In this document: positions 9,051 to 17,805 of the stretch, in pieces
Layout of the letters: every line of letters starts with the position of its first letter
Numbering within the stretch: the first letter of the stretch is position 1
Assembly: GCF_013299165.1 (NCBI RefSeq)
Contig: NZ_JAAFKD010000012.1
Span: forward strand, 123,878-187,877
Origin: Microcoleus sp. bin38.metabat.b11b12b14.051
Lineage (GTDB): Bacteria; Cyanobacteriota; Cyanobacteriia; Cyanobacteriales; Microcoleaceae
Direction: 5' to 3'
DNA: 64,000 bases
The notes under the pieces: generated by a model
Seen by the model: only the letters and a program-made list of their open reading frames with translations
Databases searched by the model: none
What the model was told of the DNA's origin: nothing
Program-made: the position numbers and the translations under genes

Positions 9051-9278
9051 CTAAGCAAAACTAGCTACTTCTACAGAACGTTCTACCGCTACACTTTTAC
9101 GCTGGCGTTTAATTCTGTCGATTTCATGGAGTGTTTCGGCTGTGAGATAACTACTGCCACAATGAGGACAGCTTATTACCGGAATGTTTTCTATAACTAG
9201 CAAATCTTTGCCTTTACCATAGGTTCTGGGAATTCGGCGAACTCGCACACCTTCTGTTCCGCAAATATCACATACCAT
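9051..9278 (-). CDS. YgiT-type zinc finger (MqsA-like antitoxin N-terminus) protein
   Basis: A 75-residue protein with two CxxC pairs (CDICG near residue 3 and CPHCG near residue 37) spaced as in the zinc-binding N-terminal domain of MqsA-like antitoxins. It ends in a basic helix, HEIDRIKRQRK. The DNA-binding helix-turn-helix half found in E. coli MqsA is absent, as is usual for this short form. Short forms are often paired with a DUF4258 toxin, but no such gene lies on either side. It is therefore an orphan, perhaps left after loss of the toxin. The start ATG at 9278 places the first CxxC at residue 3. Confidence 0.8.
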   Translation of the reverse strand: MVCDICGTEGVRVRRIPRTYGKGKDLLVIENIPVISCPHCGSSYLTAETLHEIDRIKRQRKSVAVERSVEVASFA

Positions 9279-9332
9279 TTACTAAGTCTCCTTGCTTAAG
9301 GCACGTATACTAGGACTTACGCATGGGTATCC

Positions 9333-9397
9333 AGAAACCGGGTTTTTTTACGAATTATTCGCTGTAGTGCGTAGATTAGCTAAAAAACCCGGTTTCT
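9333..9397. repeat. Long hairpin with AGAAACCGGGTTTTTT arms
   Basis: Arms AGAAACCGGGTTTTTT and AAAAAACCCGGTTTCT are separated by about 33 bases. The element lies between the MqsA-like gene and a transposase remnant. Single arms or short versions recur near 11262-11275 and 12256-12271. Confidence 0.75.
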
Positions 9398-9417
9398 AGC
9401 CGTGCGAGTGCGTTAGT

Positions 9418-9786
9418 CTTGATGATGGGATTACTCAATGGCATCCGGCGTTTTTGGCATTGGGTAAGACTTTGGATGAGTGTGCGGCGGCTTATCGCAA
9501 ATTCTGCAAGCAGTATCGCCCAAAACCAAAATCTGAGAAAAAAAACCATTGGGGAAATCGGCTATTGGCTGGGCTGAAGGTGAAGGGGAAGCCAAAGCAG
9601 GCTGCGCGGGGACAGTTGTGTTTGCCTTGGGGGGAATGGGAGGTATCAGGAGAAGTTATCGAGGTGGCTGAAAAGTTCATTTTTGCTAATTGTTACAACC
9701 CGCAAATAGCGGGGCAGATACTACAAAAAAATACGGAAAAAGAGCTGGAAACTGTGGATAGTGAGTGCCAGGTATCGGAAACGTAG
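9418..9786 (+). pseudogene. Remnant of an IS200/REP-associated (Y1-type) transposase, C-terminal part
   Basis: The frame is open from about 9400 and reads WHPAFLALGKTLDECAAAY, then YRKFCKQYRPKPK, NRLLAGLKVKG and CLPWGEWEVSG. This resembles the C-terminal tail of REP-associated tyrosine transposases. The catalytic HUH and Tyr region is missing, because the frame begins directly at the hairpin at 9333-9397 and has only a TTG at 9454 as a possible start. It is treated as a truncated gene. The family call rests on pattern memory and is moderate. Confidence 0.5.
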
Positions 9787-9846
9787 AACAGGCATGGCTT
9801 CGTTCAAAAAGTCTAGTTCACAAGTCTTAATAAAAATCTGTAACGC

Positions 9847-11181
9847 TTAGATGTTACAGTCTACAAGTCTCGACGCGAGAGAAGAGGCAAAGCACAACAA
9901 ACACCACCACACCCCACCACGCCACGAAAGACACCGAGGGCCGGCCCAAAGGGCCGGGAGGTGAGCTTCTGGTGCTTTCTCTGAAAAAGTGAGGTCGTTG
10001 TAGTACAGCCATGAGTTCTTTTTTCTCCACCCTACCTTGTCGCCATACTTCTCCCAAACTTCTGTATTATACTCCCTAGTTCCCCCCAGACTTTGATAGA
10101 TGCGCTTCTGCACGCTAAAGCCGAAGCGCCCATTGCTGTATTTTACCCAAAGCTGGTCAATGGTACGCAAGTCCTCGCAGGGAAAATTATCCATATGTTT
10201 TTCCTCCAGCCATCCTTCTTTCTCCCTACCCGCCACCTTTAACATCACTCTCTCCGTTTCCTCATCCGCCTCTTTCCACTTTTTAGCTGCTAATAAATTC
10301 CGCAAGTTTATATAATCCATCCCCACGGCTGAAATCACCCGCGTAGTCTCAGCAGCCACTGGTTTCGGTATCACCAAATCCAACCATTCCTGCACAGACT
10401 GCGGGCGATTTTGCGGTTCCAACTCCATCCCTTTGATAATAGCGGCATTCACCCTGTCGCTAATTTTATTATCATACTGTTTTGGCTGAATAAAAGGATC
10501 AATAATCTTTCTACCGGGCGACGGAATCGGCTTGTTATCTGTGAGCATATTATACAGCGTCGCCGCCAAAGAATAAACATCAGTATAAGCGCCAAGTTGA
10601 GGGCGTTGTTCCGCAAGTTCAATGGGTGCATAATGCTCAGTTCCCCTGCTACTATTAGTCATTAACTTTCCCGATAACGTCGCCTGTCGCGCCAAACCAA
10701 AATCAATCAAAACAGCTTCCATACCGCGCTTTCTGAGCATGATATTTTCGGGTTTAACATCGCGGTGAGTCAGGTTTTGCTTGTGGACGCAAGTCAGTGC
10801 ATCGCCTAATTGCTGAATCATTGACAAAGCTTTTTGTTCCGACAAACGGCCGTTTTCTTTAAGATGGGCAGCTAAGTCAATCCCCTCGATTAATTCCATT
10901 ACCATACAATTGAAATCACCCTCGCGAAATATATCATAAACTTCGACAATATGCGGATGACGACACTTGGATAAAGACATTGCTTCCTTGAGGAATTTAT
11001 TTTGTGTTTTAGCAAAATCCGGCTGAAATTGTTGGTAAAGATTCAGAGTTTTGATCGCAACTGACTTACCTTCATGGCGATTTTGAGCGCGGTAGGTTTC
11101 ACCGAATCCGCCGCCACCTAGGTATTCTTCGATGATGTATTTGCCGTCGTCTAGTTGTTGTCCGTCGGGCCAGCGTTTCAT
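9847..11181 (-). CDS. Serine/threonine protein kinase with C-terminal GUN4 domain
   Basis: A 445-residue protein starting at the ATG at 11181 (MKRWPDGQQL). The open frame upstream is intergenic repeat. The kinase domain (about 10-275) has LGGGGFGETY, VAIKTLN, HRDVKPEN with Asp141 and DFGLARQ. A GUN4 domain runs from about residue 288 (MDYINLRNLLAAKKWKEAD) through LRTIDQLWVKYSNGRFGFSV to about 405. GUN4 binds protoporphyrin and Mg-protoporphyrin and stimulates Mg-chelatase, so this fusion may link porphyrin sensing to phosphorylation; that is inference. The last 35 residues look unusual. A neighbouring frame ending at 9854 gives LFSRVETCRL, which resembles the ending seen in related proteins, so a late frameshift is possible. 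Confidence 0.88.
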   Translation of the reverse strand: MKRWPDGQQLDDGKYIIEEYLGGGGFGETYRAQNRHEGKSVAIKTLNLYQQFQPDFAKTQNKFLKEAMSLSKCRHPHIVEVYDIFREGDFNCMVMELIEGIDLAAHLKENGRLSEQKALSMIQQLGDALTCVHKQNLTHRDVKPENIMLRKRGMEAVLIDFGLARQATLSGKLMTNSSRGTEHYAPIELAEQRPQLGAYTDVYSLAATLYNMLTDNKPIPSPGRKIIDPFIQPKQYDNKISDRVNAAIIKGMELEPQNRPQSVQEWLDLVIPKPVAAETTRVISAVGMDYINLRNLLAAKKWKEADEETERVMLKVAGREKEGWLEEKHMDNFPCEDLRTIDQLWVKYSNGRFGFSVQKRIYQSLGGTREYNTEVWEKYGDKVGWRKKNSWLYYNDLTFSEKAPEAHLPALWAGPRCLSWRGGVWWCLLCFASSLASRLVDCNI

Positions 11182-11275
11182 GGCGGGTTTGTGAGGATGG
11201 AGAGGATGGTTTTGATTATAGCTGAAGTGGGGGAATTTTTGTGTAGGCGCTGACCTCAGAAACCCGGTTTCTTTG

Positions 11276-11571
11276 TTATCTACTCTTGCTCCCCCCCTTA
11301 GCAAGGGGGGGCTGGGGGGGGTAAAACACCTAAAGTTCTCAGCGATTTAATCCCATCTTATCTACTCTTGCTCCCCCCCTTACCAAGGAGGGGTAAACGC
11401 CTAAGCTTCTCAGCGATTTAATCCCATCTTATCTACTCTTGCTCCCCCCCTTAGCAAGGGGGGGCTGGGGGGGGGTAAACGCCTAAGCTTCTCAGCGATT
11501 TAATCCCATCTTATCTACTCTTGCTCCCCCCCTTAGCAAGGGGGGGCTGGGGGGGGTAAAACGCCTAAGGT
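11276..11571. repeat. C/G-rich palindromic repeat array, left of DUF559 gene 2
   Basis: Four copies of the element with the same orientation as the array at 7616-7731. The spacer between copies reads CGCCTAAGCTTCTCAGCG followed by ATTTAATCCCATC. This matches the 3' coding end of the adjacent DUF559 gene, so the array unit contains that gene end. One copy is degenerate (TTACCAAGGAGGGG). Confidence 0.9.
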
Positions 11572-11934
11572 TCTCAGCGATTTAATCGCAGCGACAATCA
11601 CTTCTAGAACCCCATCCAAATTATGATAAACATCATCATTTGTAAATCTTAAAAAATTAATTCTTGCTGCTTCAATAAATTCTTGTCTTGCTGCGTCATA
11701 TTCTACAGCACCTTCTTCAAAATGACTATCACCGTCAACTTCTAGTGCTAATTTGATTTCCGGTGAGTAGAAGTCGATCACAAATTCTGCTACGCTGTAT
11801 TGTCTGCGAAATTTACAATTCTCAAGCTGTCTGCTTTTGATTTTTTCCCAGAGACGTTTTTCGGCATTGGTCATTTCTCTGCGAAGTCGCTGTCGTTTGA
11901 GTTTTTCTGAGGTTTTGTTGTAGAGCTTTGTCAT
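11533..11934 (-). CDS. DUF559 family endonuclease-like protein, copy 2
   Basis: This 133-residue protein aligns without gaps to copy 1 (7699-8100) over the whole length and differs mainly at charged surface positions. It has the same acidic core (IDFYSPEIKLALEVDGDSH), the FRRQYSV strand and the same repeat-encoded tail VLPPPAPPC. The substitutions are scattered and mostly conservative, which suggests that both copies have been kept under selection rather than being a fresh duplication. As in copy 1, C/G-rich repeat arrays of opposite orientation flank it and the stop codon lies in the repeat. Substrate and role are unknown. See copy 1 for the family assignment. Confidence 0.85.
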   Translation of the reverse strand: MTKLYNKTSEKLKRQRLRREMTNAEKRLWEKIKSRQLENCKFRRQYSVAEFVIDFYSPEIKLALEVDGDSHFEEGAVEYDAARQEFIEAARINFLRFTNDDVYHNLDGVLEVIVAAIKSLRTLGVLPPPAPPC

Positions 11935-11971
11935 TGTTTTATTTGGGTTTTTTCGTTGTTGTTTGGCTTTT

Positions 11972-12236
11972 TACCCCCCCCGAGCCCCCCCTTGCTAAGG
12001 GGGGGAGCTAGAGGAAGAGGGTTTTTTCGTTGTTGTTTGGTCTTTTACCCCCCCCAGCCCCCCCTTGCTAAGGGGGGGAGCTAGAGGAAGAGGGTTTTTT
12101 CGTTGGTTTTTGGCCTTTCTTACCCCCCCCCAGCCCCCCCTTGCTAAGGGGGGGAGCTAGAGGAAGAGGGTTTTTTCGTTGTTGTTTGGCTTTTACCCCC
12201 CCCCAGCCCCCCCTTGCTAAGGGGGGGAGCAAGAAA
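11972..12236. repeat. C/G-rich palindromic repeat array, right of DUF559 gene 2
   Basis: Four copies with TTGCTAAG centres at 11992, 12065, 12141 and 12214. The spacer GGGTTTTTTCGTTGTTGTTT matches the sequence just upstream of the DUF559 start (11945-11966), so the unit has copied the 5' flank of that gene. The orientation is opposite to the array at 11276-11571. Confidence 0.9.
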
Positions 12237-12299
12237 TTTTGTTTGAGTTGTTGTGAAAAACCGGGTTTTTGACTACCAATTCGTAAGTGCCGTAGATTC

Positions 12300-12328
12300 A
12301 AAAAAAGGGCGACTTGCATCGCCCCTTT
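12300..12328 (-). terminator. Rho-independent terminator of glutamate synthase gene
   Basis: Read on the minus strand: stem GGGCGA, loop TGCAAG, stem TCGCCC, then a run of T residues. It lies about 22 bases after the stop codon of the glutamate synthase gene at 12350 and is flanked by an A-rich run on the other side. Confidence 0.85.
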
Positions 12329-12349
12329 TCTAATTAACTTGCTGCAAAA

Positions 12350-15300
12350 TTATGCTTTCACAGCAATCTTTTGTTCCGAAGCCTCGGGCGAATTCGCTTC
12401 GCTTGGCGGCACAACTTGCCAGAACTTCGGCAAGTATTCCGACCAATTGGCGAGAATTTTCGCGGCTTTTTTGCTGTTAGTTCGATCGCGCTGCATCTCA
12501 ACTAACTCTTTCAATTGCGCCTCTCCAGCGGTCGTAGAAACCCGCTGCATCTTCACAATCTCTCCGTTGACGTGCGCTGGGAAATTGCCATCTTCATCGA
12601 GGAAATAACCCAAGCCGCCAGTCATTCCAGCGCCGACGTTCCGGCCGACTTTTCCTAAGACGACTATGACGCCACCTGTCATGTACTCGCAACAGTGATC
12701 GCCGGCACCTTCAATGACTGCTTTCGCCATTGAGTTACGCACTGCAAATCGTTCGCCCGCTTTACCGGCTGCTAGCAGGATTCCGCCTGTTGCGCCGTAC
12801 AAGCAAGTGTTACCAACGATCGCATTTTCGGCAGCATCATAGGTTGCACCAGTCGGGGGTTCGATCGCGATTTCGCCACCGTGCATCCCTTTACCAACGT
12901 AGTCGTTAGCTTGGCCTGACAGTCGCAGTGTCATTCCTGGTAAGTTGAACGCGCCGAAGCTTTGGCCTGCGCTACCTGTGCAGTTGAGGGTGATTTCACC
13001 AGTAAAGCCTGTGTTGCCGTGTTGCAGGGCGATCGCACCTGATAAACGTGCTCCTACAGTGCGATCGGTATTTACCAATTTTACACTCTTGCTGACAGTG
13101 CCGTGATTGGCGATCGCACTTTGAATCTCAACATCCGCTAGCAAGTCGTCGTCTAAGACTGGGCCGTTGCTGTGAATATCGCCGTGGACTAAGAAAGATC
13201 GATCGCCCTTAGTATCCGGTAACTTGGTTAAACAATCCAAATTAATCGCTTGGGTTTTAGTTAGTTTCACCCCTTCGCGCATTTTCAGCAAATCCCCGCG
13301 GCCGATGATATCTGCGATCGACTTATAACCCAATTTTGCCAACAAACTCCGCACTTCTTCTGCTACGAAATAGAAGAAATTCACCACGTGTTCCGGTGTT
13401 CCGGGGAACCGTTTCCGCAAGTGTTCTTGTTGAGTTGTGACGCCTACAGGACAACTATTCATGTGGCAAACCCGAGCCATGATGCAGCCTTCGGCAATCA
13501 TTGCGACTGTGCCGAAACCGTACTCTTCGCCGCCCATCAAAGCGCCGACAACTACGTCCCAGCCGGTTTTGAAGCCGCCGTCAACGCGCAGTAAAACTCG
13601 ATCGCGCAACTTATTCTCAATCAGCACTCGGTGAACTTCGGTTAATCCGAGTTCCCACGGAGAACCTGCGTGCTTAATCGAACTCAGTGGAGACGCACCC
13701 GTGCCGCCGTCGTGACCGGAAATTTGAATCACATCGGCATTTGCCTTTGCAACACCCGCTGCGACTGTTCCGATGCCGACTTCCGATACCAACTTCACCG
13801 AAACACCCGCTTTCGGATTGATTTGATGCAAGTCAAAAATCAACTGCGCCAAATCCTCGATCGAATAAATGTCGTGGTGAGGCGGTGGGGAAATCAAAGT
13901 TACGCCCGGTTTCGATCGGCGCAAATAGGCAATGTACTCGCTGACTTTCGGCCCTGGTAATTGGCCGCCTTCACCCGGTTTCGCACCTTGTGCGACTTTA
14001 ATTTCGATTTGTTTGGCGCTCATCAGGTACTCGGGAGTTACGCCGAAACGCCCGGAAGCTACCTGTTTGATTGAGGAACAGGCTGTGTCGCCGTTCTGCA
14101 AACCTTTTAAGTGAGGTAGGGTTTGTGAGAAACCAGCCGCGCTCACATCGTTGATCGCATTGTATCGGATCGGGTCTTCGCCGCCTTCGCCGGAGTTGGA
14201 TTTGCCGCCGATGCGGTTCATCGCGATCGCCAAAGTTTCGTGGGCTTCCGGGGATAAAGCGCCGAGAGACATTCCACCGGTGGCGAAACGTTTGACAACA
14301 TCTGCTACAGATTCGACTTCTTCGATGGGGATGGAAGGGCGATCGCTCGCAAAGCCCAACAAATCCCGCAAAGCTGTGACAGGACGGTTTTCGAGCTGTT
14401 GCTTGTAAACTTCGTAATGGTCGTAAGCCGTTTTTGCTTCGGCCGCGTTACCGTTACCGTTACCGTTACCGTTACCCTTTCTTCCTTCTTCCTCTTCCCT
14501 TCTTCCTTCTTCCTTCTTCCTTCTTCCTTCGTCAAAAGTAGCGACAGCTTTGTGCAAAGCCTTGGCCATTTCCGGGCTGTTCATGTGATATTCGCCACCG
14601 CGGCGGTACTGCACGAAACCGAAGTTTTCCAGCTTTTTCTGGAGTAATTCGGGGAAAGCCTGAGAGTGGAAAGACATTACTTCGTTAGCAAGTTCCGCGA
14701 TACTTAAACCACCGATGCGGGAAACAGTGCCTTTGAAACCCAAGTTTAGCAAATCGCCGCCAATGCCGATCGCCTCAAAGATTTGTGCTCCTTGATAGCT
14801 AGCCAGCAGCGAGATTCCCATTTTCGACATGATTTTCAGCAAGCCGTTTTCTACCGCTGTGCGGTATTTAGCTTGAGCTTCAGTCACGGTAATTTTGGGC
14901 ACCTTGCCGTGCTGCATCAAGTTTTGAGTTTTGCTGTCAGCCCACCAGCCGCGCACGCTTTCCAAGGCTAGGTAAGGGCAAACTGCGATCGCGCCGTAAC
15001 CGATCAAACACGCAAAGTGGTGAGTGCTCCAACATTGGGCGGTATCCACAACGAGGGAAGTTTGCATCCGCATTCCGACGCTAATTAAATGGTGGTGAAC
15101 TGCACCAACTGCCAACAAAGGCGGAATATAACTACATTCAGCACTCAAACCAACAGCAGATAAATCTCCCTCTTCCTTCTCCCCTCTTCCTTCTTCCTTC
15201 TTCCTTCTTCCTTCTTCCTTCTGATCTCGATCGCTCAAAATCAGAATTCTCGCACCGTCGCGCACTGCATTAGCAGCATCTTGACAAAGTTGCTCAACTG

Positions 15301-17152
15301 CGCTTTGCAAACCTCCGGGCCCGGCCGCAATTTTGTACAGCGTTGACAATTCCTTTGCGGGGAAAGACTTTTGCTCTTTTAAGAAAGATAGTTCACCGTC
15401 GTTGAGTACCGGGGAATCAATTTTTAGCAGCTTGGCATTTTCCGGTGTTGCTTGCAGTAAATTGCCTCGCAAACCCATATTCATTGTCAGCGACATCACC
15501 ATTCCCTCGCGCAAAGGGTCGATCGGCGGATTAGTCACTTGAGCAAACCGTTGTTTGAAATAGTTGTACAGCAACTGAGGCTTTTCCGACAACACAGCTA
15601 AGGGAATATCATCGCCCATGCAGAAAGTCGGTTCTTTTCCAGAACTTGCCATCTCGACAATTACCATATCCAAATCTTCGGCTGTGTAGCCAAAAGCAGT
15701 TTGGGTTGCTAACAGCGTTTGCGAGTCGAGAGTTGCGGTTTCAGCAAAAGGTTGCGGTTGCAAGGTTTCGCGGTTTTGTTTCAGCCATTCGCCGTAGGGG
15801 TGGCGCTTCGCAATCCGCTGTTTTAGCTGCCAATTTTTGAGAATTTCCTTGGTTTGCAAGTCAACTGCAATCATTTGTCCAGGCCCCAAGCGGCCTTTTT
15901 CGACAATATCTGATTCAGGAATATCGACAACTCCGGCTTCGGAGGCGACAATTACCAAACCGTCTTTAGTAATGCAGTAGCGGGCTGGACGTAAACCGTT
16001 GCGATCGAGCGTAGCACCTACTTGCTTCCCATCGCTGAATACCAGCAGCGCCGGGCCATCCCAAGGTTCTTGAATACCGCTGTAATATTCATAAAAATCG
16101 ACAATTTCGGGATAGGTTGCCAAATCCGGCTGATTTTTGTAGGCTTCTGGCACCAAAATTGTCAGGGATTCCAGGGGACTGCGCCCGGAATGCACCAACA
16201 TTTCCATCACGTTGTCCAAGTTTGCCGAATCGCTGCTGTCGGGATTGACAATGGGGTTGAACGTGTCGATATCGGCTTGAGTCCAATTCGGGTGAGATAA
16301 ATTGGCTTGTCGCGCCGTCATCCAGGTAATATTGCCCAACAGCGTGTTAATTTCGCCGTTGTGTCCCAACAAGCGCATGGGCTGGGCGAGGTGCCAGCGA
16401 GGCATCGTGTTGGTACTGAAGCGGCGGTGATAGACAGCAAAGGCGCTTTTGTAAGCGGGATTTTTCAGATCGAGGTAAAATTCTCCGAGTACAGCCGATC
16501 GCACCATACCTTTATAGACGATCGTGCGGCAGGAGAAAGAGCAACTATAAAATTCTTGACGAGTGAAGCCGGGGCGATCCGATAGCGAGTGCCCGATGGT
16601 ACGACGGGCGAGAAATAGCTGTCTGTCGAGATCATCTCCGGCTAAGTTCGGTGAACTTACGATGACTTGTTCGATTTGAGGTTGATTTTCTCGGGCTTGC
16701 GGGCCCAAAACCGACGGTACAACCGGAACTTTCCGCCATCCCACAACGGTGAAACCGCGTGCTTGCATAACTTCCTCTACCACCTGCCGCGCTATCTTCG
16801 CTTGACTTTCGTCTTGAGACAAAAACAGCATTCCCACGCCGCAGTTTTCCTGTGGAGGAGGCACAATGCCCTGTTCGGCAAACCAAGTATGCAACAATTC
16901 CCAAGGAATCGCTGTCATCAAACCTGCACCGTCCCCGGAATCGGAGTCAGCGCTACAACCGCCCCGATGTTCCAGACAAGTTAAGGCTGGGAGGGCTTTT
17001 TGAATCAGTGAGTGAGTAGCTTCGCCACTTTGGTTGGCAATAAACCCCACACCGCAGGCATCTCTTTCTTCCACAAGCCAGTTTTGACCGGCATAGGGAG
17101 TTCCTCGCCCAGGTTGATGCACATTTGTGTTTGAATCGATCGTGTTACCCAT
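12350..17152 (-). CDS. gltB: Glutamate synthase large subunit, probably ferredoxin-dependent (glsF/gltS type)
   Basis: A 1600-residue enzyme that moves the amide nitrogen of glutamine to 2-oxoglutarate, the second step of ammonia assimilation. Cys33 (ERDACGVGF) would become the N-terminal nucleophile of the glutaminase domain after removal of a propeptide. A central domain, an FMN-binding synthase domain (about 900-1290) and a C-terminal beta-helix follow. Cys1223, Cys1229 and Cys1234 ([12 protein letters not shown]) hold the 3Fe-4S cluster. No small-subunit gltD gene is near, which favours the ferredoxin type over the NADH type, but this is inference. Two polar insertions at about residues 642-665 and 873-906 ([10 protein letters not shown] type and a GNGNGN run) are encoded by microsatellites and lengthen the protein beyond the usual 1520-1560. 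Confidence 0.95.
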   Translation of the reverse strand: MGNTIDSNTNVHQPGRGTPYAGQNWLVEERDACGVGFIANQSGEATHSLIQKALPALTCLEHRGGCSADSDSGDGAGLMTAIPWELLHTWFAEQGIVPPPQENCGVGMLFLSQDESQAKIARQVVEEVMQARGFTVVGWRKVPVVPSVLGPQARENQPQIEQVIVSSPNLAGDDLDRQLFLARRTIGHSLSDRPGFTRQEFYSCSFSCRTIVYKGMVRSAVLGEFYLDLKNPAYKSAFAVYHRRFSTNTMPRWHLAQPMRLLGHNGEINTLLGNITWMTARQANLSHPNWTQADIDTFNPIVNPDSSDSANLDNVMEMLVHSGRSPLESLTILVPEAYKNQPDLATYPEIVDFYEYYSGIQEPWDGPALLVFSDGKQVGATLDRNGLRPARYCITKDGLVIVASEAGVVDIPESDIVEKGRLGPGQMIAVDLQTKEILKNWQLKQRIAKRHPYGEWLKQNRETLQPQPFAETATLDSQTLLATQTAFGYTAEDLDMVIVEMASSGKEPTFCMGDDIPLAVLSEKPQLLYNYFKQRFAQVTNPPIDPLREGMVMSLTMNMGLRGNLLQATPENAKLLKIDSPVLNDGELSFLKEQKSFPAKELSTLYKIAAGPGGLQSAVEQLCQDAANAVRDGARILILSDRDQKEEGRRKKEEGRGEKEEGDLSAVGLSAECSYIPPLLAVGAVHHHLISVGMRMQTSLVVDTAQCWSTHHFACLIGYGAIAVCPYLALESVRGWWADSKTQNLMQHGKVPKITVTEAQAKYRTAVENGLLKIMSKMGISLLASYQGAQIFEAIGIGGDLLNLGFKGTVSRIGGLSIAELANEVMSFHSQAFPELLQKKLENFGFVQYRRGGEYHMNSPEMAKALHKAVATFDEGRRKKEEGRREEEEGRKGNGNGNGNGNAAEAKTAYDHYEVYKQQLENRPVTALRDLLGFASDRPSIPIEEVESVADVVKRFATGGMSLGALSPEAHETLAIAMNRIGGKSNSGEGGEDPIRYNAINDVSAAGFSQTLPHLKGLQNGDTACSSIKQVASGRFGVTPEYLMSAKQIEIKVAQGAKPGEGGQLPGPKVSEYIAYLRRSKPGVTLISPPPHHDIYSIEDLAQLIFDLHQINPKAGVSVKLVSEVGIGTVAAGVAKANADVIQISGHDGGTGASPLSSIKHAGSPWELGLTEVHRVLIENKLRDRVLLRVDGGFKTGWDVVVGALMGGEEYGFGTVAMIAEGCIMARVCHMNSCPVGVTTQQEHLRKRFPGTPEHVVNFFYFVAEEVRSLLAKLGYKSIADIIGRGDLLKMREGVKLTKTQAINLDCLTKLPDTKGDRSFLVHGDIHSNGPVLDDDLLADVEIQSAIANHGTVSKSVKLVNTDRTVGARLSGAIALQHGNTGFTGEITLNCTGSAGQSFGAFNLPGMTLRLSGQANDYVGKGMHGGEIAIEPPTGATYDAAENAIVGNTCLYGATGGILLAAGKAGERFAVRNSMAKAVIEGAGDHCCEYMTGGVIVVLGKVGRNVGAGMTGGLGYFLDEDGNFPAHVNGEIVKMQRVSTTAGEAQLKELVEMQRDRTNSKKAAKILANWSEYLPKFWQVVPPSEANSPEASEQKIAVKA
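14436..14535. repeat. Microsatellite insertion inside glutamate synthase gene (GTTACC and CTTCCTT repeats)
   Basis: Five tandem GTTACC hexamers stand beside a CTTCCTTCTTCC-type tract, all in frame. They encode a GNGNGN run and a Glu/Arg/Lys-rich run between the central and synthase domains. Confidence 0.9.
15168..15225. repeat. CTTCCTT-type tract inside glutamate synthase gene
   Basis: Repeated CTTCCTT units in frame encode [18 protein letters not shown] directly after the strand ILILSDRD of the central domain. This is the same unit family as at 14436-14535, 700 bases away. Confidence 0.9.
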
Positions 17153-17805
17153 GTTGATTGAATGTTATTTCTGTGATTGTGTGGTTGATTTGTTTTTATA
17201 GCTCGGAGAGAGAATGCTGCCGAGTGGTGGAAGTCTAGTAAATCTTAAAACAGCACATAGCAAGCTGATTCGGTCAAAATTTACGTAGATGCTACCTTTA
17301 CGTAACGTGGAAACCCTGTTTGGAGATTCTAATTTATCTTGATCGCATCACTTCGGGAAAGTCTTGTATAAATAAGCCACTCTGAGAAAGCAGCGATACT
17401 GTGACACGTCTCCGAAGTGCAACTAGATTACATTGCAGCTATTTCCTAGGGGATAGCTGCGCTTGACAAGTTTTTTTGTTTTTTTCCTGAGTCGGCTCGA
17501 TCGCCTTGCTGCGAACATTGGTAGATAGTAACTCTAACTTTATTTTGCTCGCTGTGCTGTTGAGTTGCTTCGAGGCAGCGCCAGCAAACACAAAAGCCAC
17601 CTATCAAATCGGTCGGTAGGTGCAACATTGTCGCAGTGCAGCTCACAAACAATAAAACCCTGCCTTATATTATGCAATTGAATTACAGCTAACTACACAG
17701 CCAAAGAAATTAAGTTTATCCAATAAAATTATATTTTTTTACGGTTGTGCTGTATTGCAGGCGTTTTTGACGGTTAATGGTTTTAAGTTTCCAGAATTAA
17801 AAAAA
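17153..17805. other. Divergent promoter region, glutamate synthase and phosphodiester glycosidase
   Basis: This 653-base gap separates divergently transcribed genes and should hold both promoters. I looked for the NtcA consensus GTA-N8-TAC expected upstream of nitrogen-assimilation genes and found no clean match in the first 200 bases. A short AT-rich tract precedes the right-hand gene. No small gene is supported. Confidence 0.4.

Noticed and set aside
12068..12319. Open frame of 83 codons on the minus strand
   Set aside because: It is made of C/G-rich repeat units only.
17446..17652. Small minus-strand frame upstream of the glycosidase gene
   Set aside because: No start signal or family resemblance; it lies in a divergent promoter region.
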